From: Anaerolineales bacterium
GTDB lineage: Bacteria; Chloroflexota; Anaerolineae; Anaerolineales; UBA11858
DNA length: 9,105 nucleotides
NCBI GenBank assembly: GCA_015485245.1
Contig: WFTY01000196.1
Location: 1 to 9,105 of the forward strand
Reading direction: 5' to 3'
This document shows, one piece after another, positions 1 through 7,789 of the stretch. Numbering within the stretch: position 1 is the first letter of the stretch; every line of letters begins with the position of its first letter. A program made the position numbers and the translations under genes. The notes beneath the pieces were generated by a model. That model was not told the DNA's origin and ran no database searches. It worked only from the letters and a program-made list of their open reading frames with translations.

Positions 1-1552
1 GCAACAGACCTGCAAAGCCGATGATGGCGTTAAGGGGGGTGCGCAGTTCGTGTGTGGTACGTTGTAGAAAGGCTGTTTTGGCTTCCAGGGCGCGGATCAG
101 TTGTTGGTTGCTGTGTTGTAGTTCCTGGTTGGCGCGTTGTAACGCCGCGTTGGTTTGGCCGTGCAGGCGGGCGTTTTCCAGGGCGATGGCTACCTGGCTG
201 GCGAACACCTGCGCGACGGCGATGTCGCTTTCCATCAGGTTGTTTCCCCAGAAGATCAGCGCGCCGATGACCTTCCCGTGCGCCATCAGGGGTAGCGCAA
301 AGCTGGCGGTTGTTTCGGATATCGCCGACATTTTCAAAGCCTTTTGGGCGGCGGCATGGGTGAACCGCGGCAACGCCCTAACCACCCCTGCCATGGTTTC
401 TGCTGGGGTGATGAAGACGGGGCGGCGTTCTTTTATCAACCTGGAGTAATACATCGTGTTGTCTGCCGTCAGGCGGTAACCAAGCACGCTGATGCCCAGC
501 TTTTTTAGTTGGGCGAGAACCGCGGGGGAGATGGATGAATATCGAATTTCGAGGGCCTCTTCGCCAGGTACAAGGCGGGCAATGATGTAATGAAAGCCAA
601 TCTTGAGCATCTCGGCTCGCAGGCGCTGGAGGATTTCTTCCAGCTCCAGCGTTTGTTGGAGCTGAATCCCTACCTCACCCAACGCGGTGAGAAAGGAGTT
701 CGTGCGCTCCAGTGAGTGGGTGTATGCCTGCAGCGCTTCCTCGGCCCGACGTCGCTCGGAGATATCGTGGATGATGGCGACAAACACCGGTGGCGTTTCA
801 CTCTCCACCAGGGAGATCTGCACTTCGACCGGATACAATGAGCCATCTTTGCGTTGGTGCAGGGTTTCGAAGTGGATTTTTTCTTGCTCCCCAGCGCGTA
901 GAGGGCGCAGCAAGGCCTCAAAAGCTTCCAGGTCGAAAGCCGGTTTGAGATCTATGGGCCTGCGTTGTTTTAGCTCTTCAAGGGAATATCCCAGGTTCAT
1001 CCTGGCCCCTCGGTTGGCGCGGATGAAATGTAGCGTTTCCGCATCAAAGATGTAAATCTCGTTGGACGCCTCGTCCAGGATGCGCCCCATGTGGCTGGTG
1101 GCGGCCTCGGCTTGCTGGCGTTTGTGGATCAGCTCCAGCGTCTGGCGGTGGAGCTGGCGGGTGCTTTGCACTTGGCGGGTTAATTCGCTGGCATCCTGGA
1201 TGGCGAAGAGGGCGTCATAGCCTGAACCGTTGGGCAGGGCGCTGACTGTAATTTTCTGGATGAGGTCGGTGCCGTCGGGGCGTTGTGCCGGAATCAGGTC
1301 GCCGTGCAATTGAGAGGAAAAGACCACCGGCGGGCCGTTCTGGAAGATGGTCGCCAAACGATCTGCGTAGGGTGGTTGTGTCAGTTTCGGCAGGTGTTTG
1401 CTGAGCGGGAAGCCAACGACCTCGTTGCGCGCCAGCCCGGTCCACTCTTCCAGGCGGGCGTTCCATCCCCAGATCATGCCGTCGGCTCCCAAAATGAATA
1501 TTCCTAACGGCAGGTGATCGAATACGGTGAAGTCTGCTCTCACAATGCTCAC
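1..1552 (-). CDS. PAS-PAS-GAF sensor histidine kinase, C-terminus cut by window edge
   Basis: A reading frame stays open for 517 codons from a GTG at 1552 to the left edge. It is a soluble sensor kinase that would autophosphorylate on His and pass phosphate to a receiver. Domains in order: PAS at about 11-125 (LGIFILGADG, then WNARLEEWTG), a second PAS at about 155-270 (EIYIFD, GYSLEEL, HQRKDGSLYPVEVQISL, IIHDISERR), a GAF at about 288-462 (ending VAIALENARL), a coiled coil at about 463-495, and the start of HisKA with the H-box HELRTPLNAIIGFAGLL; the phosphoacceptor is His501 (codon 50-52). The HATPase_c domain must lie beyond the window. There is no transmembrane segment. The GTG start shares 4 nt (GTGA) with the stop of the CheC-like gene, with a purine run GAGGGGGG 12 nt upstream, so translational coupling is likely. 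A second GTG three codons later is possible. Kinase identity is secure; the signal sensed is unknown. Confidence 0.9.
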   Translation of the reverse strand, partial: MSIVRADFTVFDHLPLGIFILGADGMIWGWNARLEEWTGLARNEVVGFPLSKHLPKLTQPPYADRLATIFQNGPPVVFSSQLHGDLIPAQRPDGTDLIQKITVSALPNGSGYDALFAIQDASELTRQVQSTRQLHRQTLELIHKRQQAEAATSHMGRILDEASNEIYIFDAETLHFIRANRGARMNLGYSLEELKQRRPIDLKPAFDLEAFEALLRPLRAGEQEKIHFETLHQRKDGSLYPVEVQISLVESETPPVFVAIIHDISERRRAEEALQAYTHSLERTNSFLTALGEVGIQLQQTLELEEILQRLRAEMLKIGFHYIIARLVPGEEALEIRYSSISPAVLAQLKKLGISVLGYRLTADNTMYYSRLIKERRPVFITPAETMAGVVRALPRFTHAAAQKALKMSAISETTASFALPLMAHGKVIGALIFWGNNLMESDIAVAQVFASQVAIALENARLHGQTNAALQRANQELQHSNQQLIRALEAKTAFLQRTTHELRTPLNAIIGFAGLL

Positions 1553-2169
1553 GCAGTGTATGCGCCCCCCTCGCCGATTTGGGTAATGAGTTTTTTCAAC
1601 GAAGTCGTTTCGAGGATGATGTACAGGTGCCCGGTGATATGATGAGCCTGGATGCTGAAGACCGCGTTGGCCAGCAGGCGCGACATCGGCGTCTCCGGCC
1701 CGGGCCCCGTGAGGACTTGCTGCCTGGGCCCTTCCTGATATGCCGGGAAGGAAAAGCGCAAATTGGAGCCGAGCAGGTTGCTGATGGTGCTCATCAGGCT
1801 GTTGAGGACGATGTTGCCGATCTCCGTCAGGACGCCGATGCGCAGGTCGTCCATGGCGTAGCTTTGATGTTCGTAGGCCTCGCCCGAAACCAGGGCGACG
1901 AGTTTGGCCGCGCTCTCGGGGGGGAAGAGTAACGCGGTGCGCCCATTGAAATCGCGGCTGAAGCGCGACCATACCGCAGCCAGCTCCGTTGGCAGGTTTT
2001 CGCGCTGCCAGAGTTCTTCCAGCGCTGCTTCGCTTTCCAGGACGTATACTGTGGGGACGCGCAGCTCGATGTGCGCGCTGAGCATCTGGTTGAGCAGGTT
2101 GGCGGCGCGTCCCATACCAATATTGATGAGCTCGGTGATGATGTCAATGTCGTTCGCGTTCAGTTTCAT
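1549..2169 (-). CDS. CheC-like phosphatase of phosphorylated receiver proteins
   Basis: A 206-residue protein of the CheC/CheX/FliY phosphatase family, which hydrolyses phospho-aspartate on CheY-type receivers. It has the family's two-fold pseudo-repeat and both active-site helices: TELINIGMGRAANLL, with Glu13 and Asn16, and LTEIGNIVLNSLM, with Glu116 and Asn119. The Glu-x-x-Asn pairs are the catalytic signature, and the length matches stand-alone CheC (about 200 residues). The start at 2169 is chosen because GAGGG sits 6 nt upstream and the protein then begins just before the first active-site helix; the longer frame from a TTG at 2229 lacks such support. It lies between two histidine kinases and overlaps the downstream one by 4 nt. 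No CheD, the usual CheC partner and stimulator, is in the window. The likely substrate is one of the two receivers encoded upstream; that assignment is inference. Confidence 0.88.
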   Translation of the reverse strand: MKLNANDIDIITELINIGMGRAANLLNQMLSAHIELRVPTVYVLESEAALEELWQRENLPTELAAVWSRFSRDFNGRTALLFPPESAAKLVALVSGEAYEHQSYAMDDLRIGVLTEIGNIVLNSLMSTISNLLGSNLRFSFPAYQEGPRQQVLTGPGPETPMSRLLANAVFSIQAHHITGHLYIILETTSLKKLITQIGEGGAYTA

Positions 2170-2175
2170 GGGGTT

Positions 2176-2180
2176 CCCTC
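2176..2180 (-). promoter_or_regulatory. Ribosome binding site deciding the CheC-like start
   Basis: GAGGG on the minus strand lies 6 nt before the ATG at 2169. It supports that ATG over the TTG at 2229, which would add 20 residues with no family resemblance. Confidence 0.65.
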
Positions 2181-2248
2181 TAAGGCTTGTTGGAGCGTCT
2201 CTTCCAACGTTTTGATGCGCAGTCGTCAATCATCATGATGTGTGTCAT
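2180..2248 (-). other. Possible small ORF (22 codons) in the kinase-CheC gap
   Basis: An ATG at 2248 is preceded by GGGAGAG with an 8-nt spacer and opens a frame starting MTHIMMIDD, which looks like the first strand of a receiver domain (compare the usual ILIVDD). It stops at TAG (2180-2182), 10 nt before the CheC-like ATG. In the -1 frame the same stretch reads LRIKTLEETLQQALEGTP, an amphipathic helix-like string, and its TGA overlaps the CheC-like ATG as ATGA. So the gap either holds a tiny peptide gene, a decayed remnant, or a frame error in the sequence. The well-placed ribosome site is seen; function is not inferable, and chance remains quite possible at this length. Confidence 0.3.
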
Positions 2249-2264
2249 ACGATCATCTCTCCCA

Positions 2265-5200
2265 TTACCTGTGGGCAGGCGCCTTGTCCGTTGGCGGCGA
2301 ATTGCCGGTCAGTGGCAGGGTGACGAAGAAAGTTGTGCCTTTCTTTATTTCGCTTTCAAACCAGATGCTCCCCGCGTGCAGGTGAACCAGTTGGCGGGTG
2401 AGCGCCAGTCCAAGCCCGGTGCCCTCGTGGGCGCGGTTGAGCGGACTTTCAATTTGCTCGAACTCTGAGAATACTTTTTCAAAGTCTTGTGGGGCGATGC
2501 CGATGCCTGTGTCGCGCACTGAGAGCAGCAACGCGGGGAAGTTGTGTGCCTGGATGACGGCTGGCGGGGCCGTCTCGGGAAGCTCGTCTACGATGGCGTA
2601 CTGCACACAAATTTCTCCGCCTTTGGGGGTGAATTTAATCGCGTTCGTGAGCAAATTGAGCACGATCTGGCGCAGACGGACGGGATCGGCCTGAACGACG
2701 ATGTCCTCCCGCGGCAGCTTGCTGACCAGTTGAAGCTCGCGCTCGGCGGCCTGGTTTTGCACCAGGTTGATGGCGCTGGTGATGACCTCCAATACGGGGA
2801 TGTGCTGGGTGTGCAGGCTGAGTTTTCCGGCCTCAACCTTGGCCAGATCGAGCACATCGTTGACCAGGGCAAGCTGGTGATCGGCGCTTTCGAGGATGTT
2901 ATCCACAAAGCGAACCTGTTTCTCGTTCAACGGCCCGGTGCGTTTTCGCCGCAGCAGGTTGGCGAATCCCATGATGGCGTTGAGCGGCGTGCGCAGTTCA
3001 TGACTCATGCGGTTGATGAATTCGGTTTTTGCCTGGGTGGCGCGTTGCAGTTCGCGGTTGGCGTTATCCAGGGCGTTGGCCTGTTGTTGCAGCCGTTCAT
3101 GAGCGCGGGCCGCTGCCAACCCCAACGCCGCCTGGTTAAGCAGCATTTGCAAGGTGTCGGCGTCGATGGAGTCGTCTTCGACCACAAGCATCGCCAGTGT
3201 TCTTTCCTGTACTTGCACGGGGTGCATCAGCCAGCGGTCGAAGACCTGGTCGCAGTAGGTTTCGCCGGTGTACCCCGTGCGCCATATGCGTTTCCCCCTC
3301 TTCCAGGCCTGGAAGAGAGGTTCGGTGTTATCGCCGGGGCGGATGCTTTCCTCCGGGGGCAGGTTGATCCCCGCCTGTGCCGCCAGGATCAGGCGAGGAG
3401 GGGCCTCGGTTTCAACGCATAAATCGGTGATCCACAAGGCGCTCTTGGTTACACGGAATTCGTGCTTCAGGCCGCTGATTAACACCTGAGCAGCGTCCCT
3501 CAATGTGGCTGCTCCCATCAGGCTGCTGACGATGCGGTTCATGCCTACCACATGGTTGGATTGCTCAAAAAGCAGTTCGGCGGCGTGTTGGGCTTCATCG
3601 CGCTGTTTTTTCGCCTCCGCAAAGGAGCGCGCGTTTTCCAGCGCCAGGGCGAGCTGGTGGGCGATGGCGCTGAAGAGCTGTTCTTCGCTTTCCCCAAAGG
3701 CTCGCTGCACGTCGCTATCGATGGAGAGTACGCCGAAAAAGCGCTCCTGGCTTTGAATGGGGACAACCAGCGCCGAGCGGGCGCGTGTCGAGACGCTGCT
3801 GCTATAGTAACGCGGCTCCTGACTGATATCGGGCACGTTTAGCAAGCGGCGCTGGGCGGCCACCCAGCCGGAGAGCCCTTCATCGGGGATGTGCAGGCGC
3901 AATTTGGGCACCAGAGGATGTTCTCCCCCGGCGGCGACTTTGAAAACGATTTCGTCGCCCTCCAGCAGGCCGATGGCGACAAAGTAGTAGAGCAATTCAT
4001 CGCGAATCAAATCCGCCACCGTTTGCAGCAGATCGTCCATTTCCAGGGTGGTGGCGATGCGCTGGGCGATGGTGTTCAGGATGTATAGCTGGCGGTTGGC
4101 GGTTTGCAACTCACTGGTGCGGGCGGCGACGCGCGCTTCCAATTCGTCTGCGTGCTGGCGGATTTGCTCATCGAGGCGCGTTTTGGCGATTGCCAGGGCG
4201 AGCTGGGCGGCGGCCTGTTCGCCGCGGGCGATCTCCGCTTTGGTAAAGTTGCGCGGCTGGGGGTAGCCTACCAGCAGCGCGCCGAGGGGTCTCTCGTTGG
4301 CGATCAACGGCAGGCCCAGCATGCCGTGCAGAGAGGGCACCTGGGCGCGAGCGCGGGCGGCGATTTGCTCCGAGTTTTGCAGGTCTTCCAGCACGATGGC
4401 GTGGCCGGAGCGCAGCACTATCTCCGTCAGGGAGGTTTCACCCTGTTTCAGATACAGGGGAAGCTCTTTCTCCGCGTATTCCTCGGGTGGCAGTGTTGTG
4501 GCGATGGGGGTGAGCAGCCTGTTGGCTTCGTCCCAGGTGGCAATGGCGATGCTCTCTGTCTGAAAGACCTCTTTCAAACGGTGCACCAGGGCTGTCAGCG
4601 CGTCTTCGGCGGAGGAGGCGTTGAGCGTGGTCAGGGTGATGTCGTTGGGCGTGTTCAGGAAGCGTTCCTGGGTGTGCCGCTGAATGGCGACACCCAGGGT
4701 GTTCGCCGCGGCGAGCAGGGCGTCGGCTTCTACAATGCTCCAGCGGCGCTCGCGCGTGCAATCGTCAAAGCCGATGAAGCCCCACAGGTGTTCCTCGACG
4801 AAGATTGGGGCGATGGCCAGCGAGAGGATGCTTTGGGCTTCCAGGATTGCGCGCTCATCTGGAGGCAGGGTGTAGACTGCGCCGGAGACCATCTTCCCCT
4901 GGCGCAAAGTTTCCACCCAGCGGGGGAGGTTCTGGCTGAAGGGGAAATCCTGCAAGTCGGGATGGTCAATCTGGGGTTGGATGCCGTCGCGCACCCATTC
5001 GTAGCGCTGGCTGGTCAGCAATTCGCCATCGGCGCGCCGGTGATTCTGGAAGATGTAAACCCGATCTGCCTCGGCGGCTTCCCCTAACCGGGTCAGCACT
5101 GCCTGGATGTCTTTCTCCCACCAGGTGCTGTGCAGAAACGCGCTGGCGGCGAAGTTGACCGCTTCAATGATCGCTTCCCGCCGCTGCTCGGTTTCCGCCA

Positions 5201-7136
5201 GCCTGGCGCGTTCCAGCGCCTGGGCGGTTTCGTTGGCGATTAGCGAGAGCAGCCGGATGTCGTCTTCGCTCCAGACGCGTGGCTGGCGTTCGTTGACCAC
5301 CAGCGCGCCCAGGGGATGCCCGTCCATCAGCATGGGGACGATCAGGCGGGCGACGACTCCCAGGGCGCTCACGGGATAGGGAGCGCGGTTGTCGGGTTGT
5401 TGGCGTGCGTCAGGGATGGCCACCGCGCGGCGGGCCAGGATGGCGCGGCCCATGTCTGTGGAGTCATCAACCGGGACGTGGTGTACTTCTTTCCAGCCAT
5501 CCGTCGGCCAGCCGTGCTGCGCGACGATGGAGAAATGGGCCTTTTCGGAGTCCAATAGCGTGATGATAGCCAGTTCGGCTCTCAGGGAATGGGCGGCTTC
5601 TTTTACGGCGATTTCCAGCACGCCTTGTGATGTGCGCGTGTCGAGCAGGGACTGTGAGAGGCGTAGCAGGGCGTTCTGCTCGTTGATGTGGCGGGCTTTG
5701 GCTTGTTCGTGTAGTTGGGCGCGTGTGACGGCGACGGAGACCTGGTGCCCGATGGTGGTCAGCAGGCGCAGGTGTTCTGGTGTGAAGGAAAGCGAATTTT
5801 CGGCAGCCAGGTTGATGATGCCGATTTGTTGTTCGCCGTCATATAGCGGGATGCTGGCGTGTATCCGCAAACCCTGGACGGGATTCTCCTGCAACCGCTG
5901 GCAGTCCAGGATGTTGACGGAAGAGCCTAGAGTGCCCCCCAGCAACGCCAGCTGGCAGGAGCATGGCGTCTTGCGCTGTTCGAGATCAGCCATCAGCTCT
6001 GGCGGCAGGCCGCGCGCGGCAGCCATTTGGAAGCTACCGTTCTGGTTGTTGTACAGGAACACCCAGGCGGAGCGCAGCTTAAACAACTTCGTCAGGTGCT
6101 CGAGGGTGCCCTCGAGCAATTGGGAGATGTTCAGCGTGTGGTTGAGGGTCGCCGCGATGGTGTTGAGCATCTCCAGGTCGCGGTTGCGTTGCAACACTGC
6201 TTGCGTCGCCGCGTGGCGAACCGTGATGTCTTGATAGTGGAGGATGATGCCCTCGACGGCGGGATCGGCGAGGCAGTTGCGGGCGGCGACTTCCAGCAAA
6301 CGCCATTTGCCGTCTTTATGCTGTGCGCGTATGCTGAAGGTGACCGGGTCTTCTGGATGGCGGTATAGCTTTGTCAAAGCGGCGCGCGCTGTGGGAACGT
6401 CTTCGGGGTGAACCAGTTCCAGCGGATCTCGGTTGAGCCGTTCTGCGGCGTCATAGCCCAAAACGTGCTCCATCACCGGGCTGACATAGCGGGTGATCCC
6501 CTCGGCGTCAAGGACCAGGAAGACATCCTGAGTGTTTTCGGTCAGGGCGCGGAAGTATTCCTGCGAACGTTTCAGGGATTCTTGCAGGCGGGCGTTTTCG
6601 ATGGCGACGGCCAGCTGGTTCGCCAGCGTGCCCAGAACTTTGATGTCTTCCGCGGTAAAAGCCCCTTCCTTTTCGCTTTGAACAGTCAGCGCGCCGATGG
6701 GCTGATCCTGGAAGATCAGCGGCAGCGCCAGCTCCGAGCGCGCCTCCGGAAGGTGGGGGTTTTTGAAGTGCACGGCGTCTTTTTCGACGTCCAGGGCGAT
6801 GCGCGCGCGCCGATGGGCGATGCACCAGCCAATCATGGACTCGTCGCCGATGGACAGGCAGTGTCCCTCCGCCAGCATACGATCTCCGGCTTCGCCCGTC
6901 CCAGCGCGCAGCACGGCCTGTTCACCGGCTTCGTCCAGCAGGAAGAGACCGACATAGTAGAAGCCAAACTGTTCCTGTACCAGAGTGACCGTTTGCTGGA
7001 TCAGGGTTTGCAGATCCTGGATGGAGCTGGCGGCCCGGGCGACTTCGGCCGCAGTGTGCAATTGGGCGTTGCGGCGCGCCAGAGCCTGGATATCGTTTGT
7101 GGGAGCAACCGCTTGTGACGAGATGTTCGTTTTCAT
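2265..7136 (-). CDS. Giant soluble sensor histidine kinase: seven GAF-type domains, one PAS, HisKA, HATPase_c
   Basis: A 1623-residue cytosolic sensor kinase with no signal peptide or membrane segment. Approximate domain order: GAF1 30-182 (ends LAVAIENARL); PAS 193-310 (LTENTQDVFLVLDAEGITRY, DITVRHAA); GAF2 325-475; GAF3 488-646; GAF4 655-822, of the type with SQRYEW, PQIDHPDLQ and WGFIGFDDC; GAF5 830-987; coiled coil 988-1016; GAF6 1018-1172; a degenerate GAF7-like segment 1195-1345; coiled coil 1346-1370; HisKA 1371-1437 with H-box SHELRTPLNAI, phosphoacceptor His1379; HATPase_c about 1480-1610 with N-box NLLTNAIKF (Asn1494, Asn1498), G1 DTGIGIAP (Asp1542) and G2 GTGLGLAL (Gly1572-1576). 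All catalytic boxes are intact, so it should be active. There is no C-terminal receiver; a separate receiver gene ends only 12 nt upstream and is the obvious partner. Its own ribosome site is weak, which fits coupling to that gene. Ligands are unknown; the GAF string suggests integration of several small-molecule or redox signals. Confidence 0.95.
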   Translation of the reverse strand: MKTNISSQAVAPTNDIQALARRNAQLHTAAEVARAASSIQDLQTLIQQTVTLVQEQFGFYYVGLFLLDEAGEQAVLRAGTGEAGDRMLAEGHCLSIGDESMIGWCIAHRRARIALDVEKDAVHFKNPHLPEARSELALPLIFQDQPIGALTVQSEKEGAFTAEDIKVLGTLANQLAVAIENARLQESLKRSQEYFRALTENTQDVFLVLDAEGITRYVSPVMEHVLGYDAAERLNRDPLELVHPEDVPTARAALTKLYRHPEDPVTFSIRAQHKDGKWRLLEVAARNCLADPAVEGIILHYQDITVRHAATQAVLQRNRDLEMLNTIAATLNHTLNISQLLEGTLEHLTKLFKLRSAWVFLYNNQNGSFQMAAARGLPPELMADLEQRKTPCSCQLALLGGTLGSSVNILDCQRLQENPVQGLRIHASIPLYDGEQQIGIINLAAENSLSFTPEHLRLLTTIGHQVSVAVTRAQLHEQAKARHINEQNALLRLSQSLLDTRTSQGVLEIAVKEAAHSLRAELAIITLLDSEKAHFSIVAQHGWPTDGWKEVHHVPVDDSTDMGRAILARRAVAIPDARQQPDNRAPYPVSALGVVARLIVPMLMDGHPLGALVVNERQPRVWSEDDIRLLSLIANETAQALERARLAETEQRREAIIEAVNFAASAFLHSTWWEKDIQAVLTRLGEAAEADRVYIFQNHRRADGELLTSQRYEWVRDGIQPQIDHPDLQDFPFSQNLPRWVETLRQGKMVSGAVYTLPPDERAILEAQSILSLAIAPIFVEEHLWGFIGFDDCTRERRWSIVEADALLAAANTLGVAIQRHTQERFLNTPNDITLTTLNASSAEDALTALVHRLKEVFQTESIAIATWDEANRLLTPIATTLPPEEYAEKELPLYLKQGETSLTEIVLRSGHAIVLEDLQNSEQIAARARAQVPSLHGMLGLPLIANERPLGALLVGYPQPRNFTKAEIARGEQAAAQLALAIAKTRLDEQIRQHADELEARVAARTSELQTANRQLYILNTIAQRIATTLEMDDLLQTVADLIRDELLYYFVAIGLLEGDEIVFKVAAGGEHPLVPKLRLHIPDEGLSGWVAAQRRLLNVPDISQEPRYYSSSVSTRARSALVVPIQSQERFFGVLSIDSDVQRAFGESEEQLFSAIAHQLALALENARSFAEAKKQRDEAQHAAELLFEQSNHVVGMNRIVSSLMGAATLRDAAQVLISGLKHEFRVTKSALWITDLCVETEAPPRLILAAQAGINLPPEESIRPGDNTEPLFQAWKRGKRIWRTGYTGETYCDQVFDRWLMHPVQVQERTLAMLVVEDDSIDADTLQMLLNQAALGLAAARAHERLQQQANALDNANRELQRATQAKTEFINRMSHELRTPLNAIMGFANLLRRKRTGPLNEKQVRFVDNILESADHQLALVNDVLDLAKVEAGKLSLHTQHIPVLEVITSAINLVQNQAAERELQLVSKLPREDIVVQADPVRLRQIVLNLLTNAIKFTPKGGEICVQYAIVDELPETAPPAVIQAHNFPALLLSVRDTGIGIAPQDFEKVFSEFEQIESPLNRAHEGTGLGLALTRQLVHLHAGSIWFESEIKKGTTFFVTLPLTGNSPPTDKAPAHR

Positions 7137-7148
7137 GCCTACACTTGT

Positions 7149-7517
7149 TCAGGTTAACAGGTTTTCCACCATGGCGAGTAGCTCAACGGGTTTATAGGGC
7201 TTGGCCATGCAGGCGTTGGCGCCCCAGGCTAAAGCCTGCTCACGTTCGTGCGGATCGGCTTCCGCGGAAAGCGCCAGGACAGGCAAGGCCTCCCAGGCCG
7301 GTTGTGTGCGCAGCGTTTGCAAGACCTCCAGGCCGCTCATACCGGGCATGTCGAGATCCAGGATGAGCAGCGCGATGGCGTCTTGTTCAGCGAGGATGTC
7401 CAGCGCTTGCTGGCCGTTTTCGGCGTTGATGATTTTGTAGCCGTGTGTGTTCAGGATGAATGTCAGCATCTTGCGTAAGCTGGGTGAGTCGTCGACGATC
7501 AGGATAATTGTGGTCAT
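7149..7517 (-). CDS. Single-domain response regulator (receiver only)
   Basis: A 122-residue stand-alone receiver domain of CheY/Spo0F type. All the key residues are visible: acidic pair Asp9-Asp10 (IVDDSPSLRKML), phosphoacceptor Asp54 in LILDLDMPGMSG, switch Ser84 in LALSAEA and Lys106-Pro107 in MAKPYKP. With no output domain, it must act by protein contact or as a phosphate shuttle. The ATG at 7517 is chosen because AAGGG lies 8 nt upstream and the protein then begins one residue ahead of beta-strand 1 as usual; a GTG at 7598 would add 27 residues not typical of the family. It sits 12 nt before the giant kinase, its likely phosphodonor, and near a CheC-like phosphatase that could dephosphorylate it. 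That circuit is inference from gene order. Confidence 0.93.
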   Translation of the reverse strand: MTTIILIVDDSPSLRKMLTFILNTHGYKIINAENGQQALDILAEQDAIALLILDLDMPGMSGLEVLQTLRTQPAWEALPVLALSAEADPHEREQALAWGANACMAKPYKPVELLAMVENLLT

Positions 7518-7525
7518 AGAGTTTT

Positions 7526-7530
7526 CCCTT
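7526..7530 (-). promoter_or_regulatory. Ribosome binding site deciding the receiver start
   Basis: AAGGG on the minus strand, 8 nt before the ATG at 7517, supports the short 122-residue receiver over the extension from the GTG at 7598. Confidence 0.55.
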
Positions 7531-7649
7531 GCTGGGCTTGCATGGAGGCCGTGGTTCCGAATGTTGATTCTGGCCATCAGCAGTATGCGGTTGACCACAA
7601 AACGTCCTGATGGGGTACGAATTTAGTATCTATCCGCAAATTCAGAAAG

Positions 7650-7682
7650 GCGCCGGATTTCGCGAAACGCAACCGACGGCGC
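7650..7682. repeat. Nested inverted repeat around TTTCGCGAAA
   Basis: The perfect 10-bp palindrome TTTCGCGAAA (7658-7667) lies between the arms GCGCCG (7650-7655) and CGGCGC (7677-7682). It could be an operator or a leader-RNA stem in front of the receiver-kinase operon. It is not symmetrically nested, and no regulator is identified. Confidence 0.35.
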
Positions 7683-7696
7683 TATTCTCGGATAGG

Positions 7697-7725
7697 CTCT
7701 TAGTTGTTGATTTGCTCAGCGTCAA
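7697..7725 (-). promoter_or_regulatory. Weak candidate sigma70-type promoter for the receiver-kinase-CheC operon
   Basis: On the minus strand TTGACG (7720-7725) is followed after 17 nt by TAAGAG (7697-7702). The -35 is good (5 of 6) but the -10 matches only 3 of 6, so this is a tentative call. It would leave a leader of about 170 nt containing the nested dyad. Confidence 0.25.
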
Positions 7726-7758
7726 TGAACGGTTGTTCTCATAGCGTTATCGGATGAG

Positions 7759-7777
7759 CCTGGCGGTCGAGGCCAGG
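7759..7777 (-). terminator. Hairpin after the HD-GYP gene, no T tract
   Basis: CCTGGC and GCCAGG form a 6-bp GC-rich stem with a 7-nt loop, 12 nt past the HD-GYP stop codon. No run of T follows on the minus strand, so it is not a canonical intrinsic terminator; it could slow polymerase or protect the 3' end. Confidence 0.25.
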
Positions 7778-7789
7778 GAGGTGTGGTTT

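Larger units (their letters stand above)
7518..7789. other. 272-bp intergenic region between HD-GYP and receiver genes
   Basis: No convincing gene is seen on either strand. It is AT-richer than the flanking coding DNA and holds a hairpin just after the HD-GYP stop, a weak sigma70-like promoter pointing into the receiver gene, and a nested dyad around TTTCGCGAAA. It probably separates two transcription units on the same strand. Confidence 0.5.

Noticed and set aside
21..449. Plus-strand open frame of 142 codons at the left end
   Set aside because: Antisense to the GAF and H-box of the left-hand kinase, whose minus-strand frame is continuous and motif-rich.
2170..2229. 20-residue N-terminal extension of the CheC-like protein from TTG at 2229
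   Set aside because: The extension has no family resemblance, while the ATG at 2169 has a GAGGG site 6 nt upstream and gives a normal-length CheC.
2544..3422. Plus-strand open frame of 292 codons
   Set aside because: It lies fully antisense to the kinase core (HisKA/HATPase boxes) of the giant kinase and shows no domain pattern; long antisense frames are expected in GC-rich coding DNA.
4104..5087. Plus-strand open frame of 327 codons
   Set aside because: Antisense to GAF4-GAF5 and the GAF5-GAF6 coiled coil of the giant kinase; Gly/Gln/Val-rich low-pattern translation with no recognisable motif.
5389..6234. Plus-strand open frame of 281 codons
   Set aside because: Antisense to GAF2-GAF3 of the giant kinase; Ser/Cys/Arg-rich translation typical of a non-coding shadow frame.
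162..6599. 17-bp identical repeat (162-178 and 6583-6599)
   Set aside because: Both copies encode the conserved ENARL-type end of GAF domains, so the match reflects protein family conservation, not a mobile or regulatory repeat.
6408..7118. Plus-strand open frame of 236 codons
   Set aside because: Antisense to the N-terminal GAF1 and PAS of the giant kinase, which has clear family motifs on the other strand.
7518..7598. 27-residue N-terminal extension of the receiver from GTG at 7598
   Set aside because: Receivers begin right before the first beta strand, and the ATG at 7517 has a ribosome site at normal spacing.
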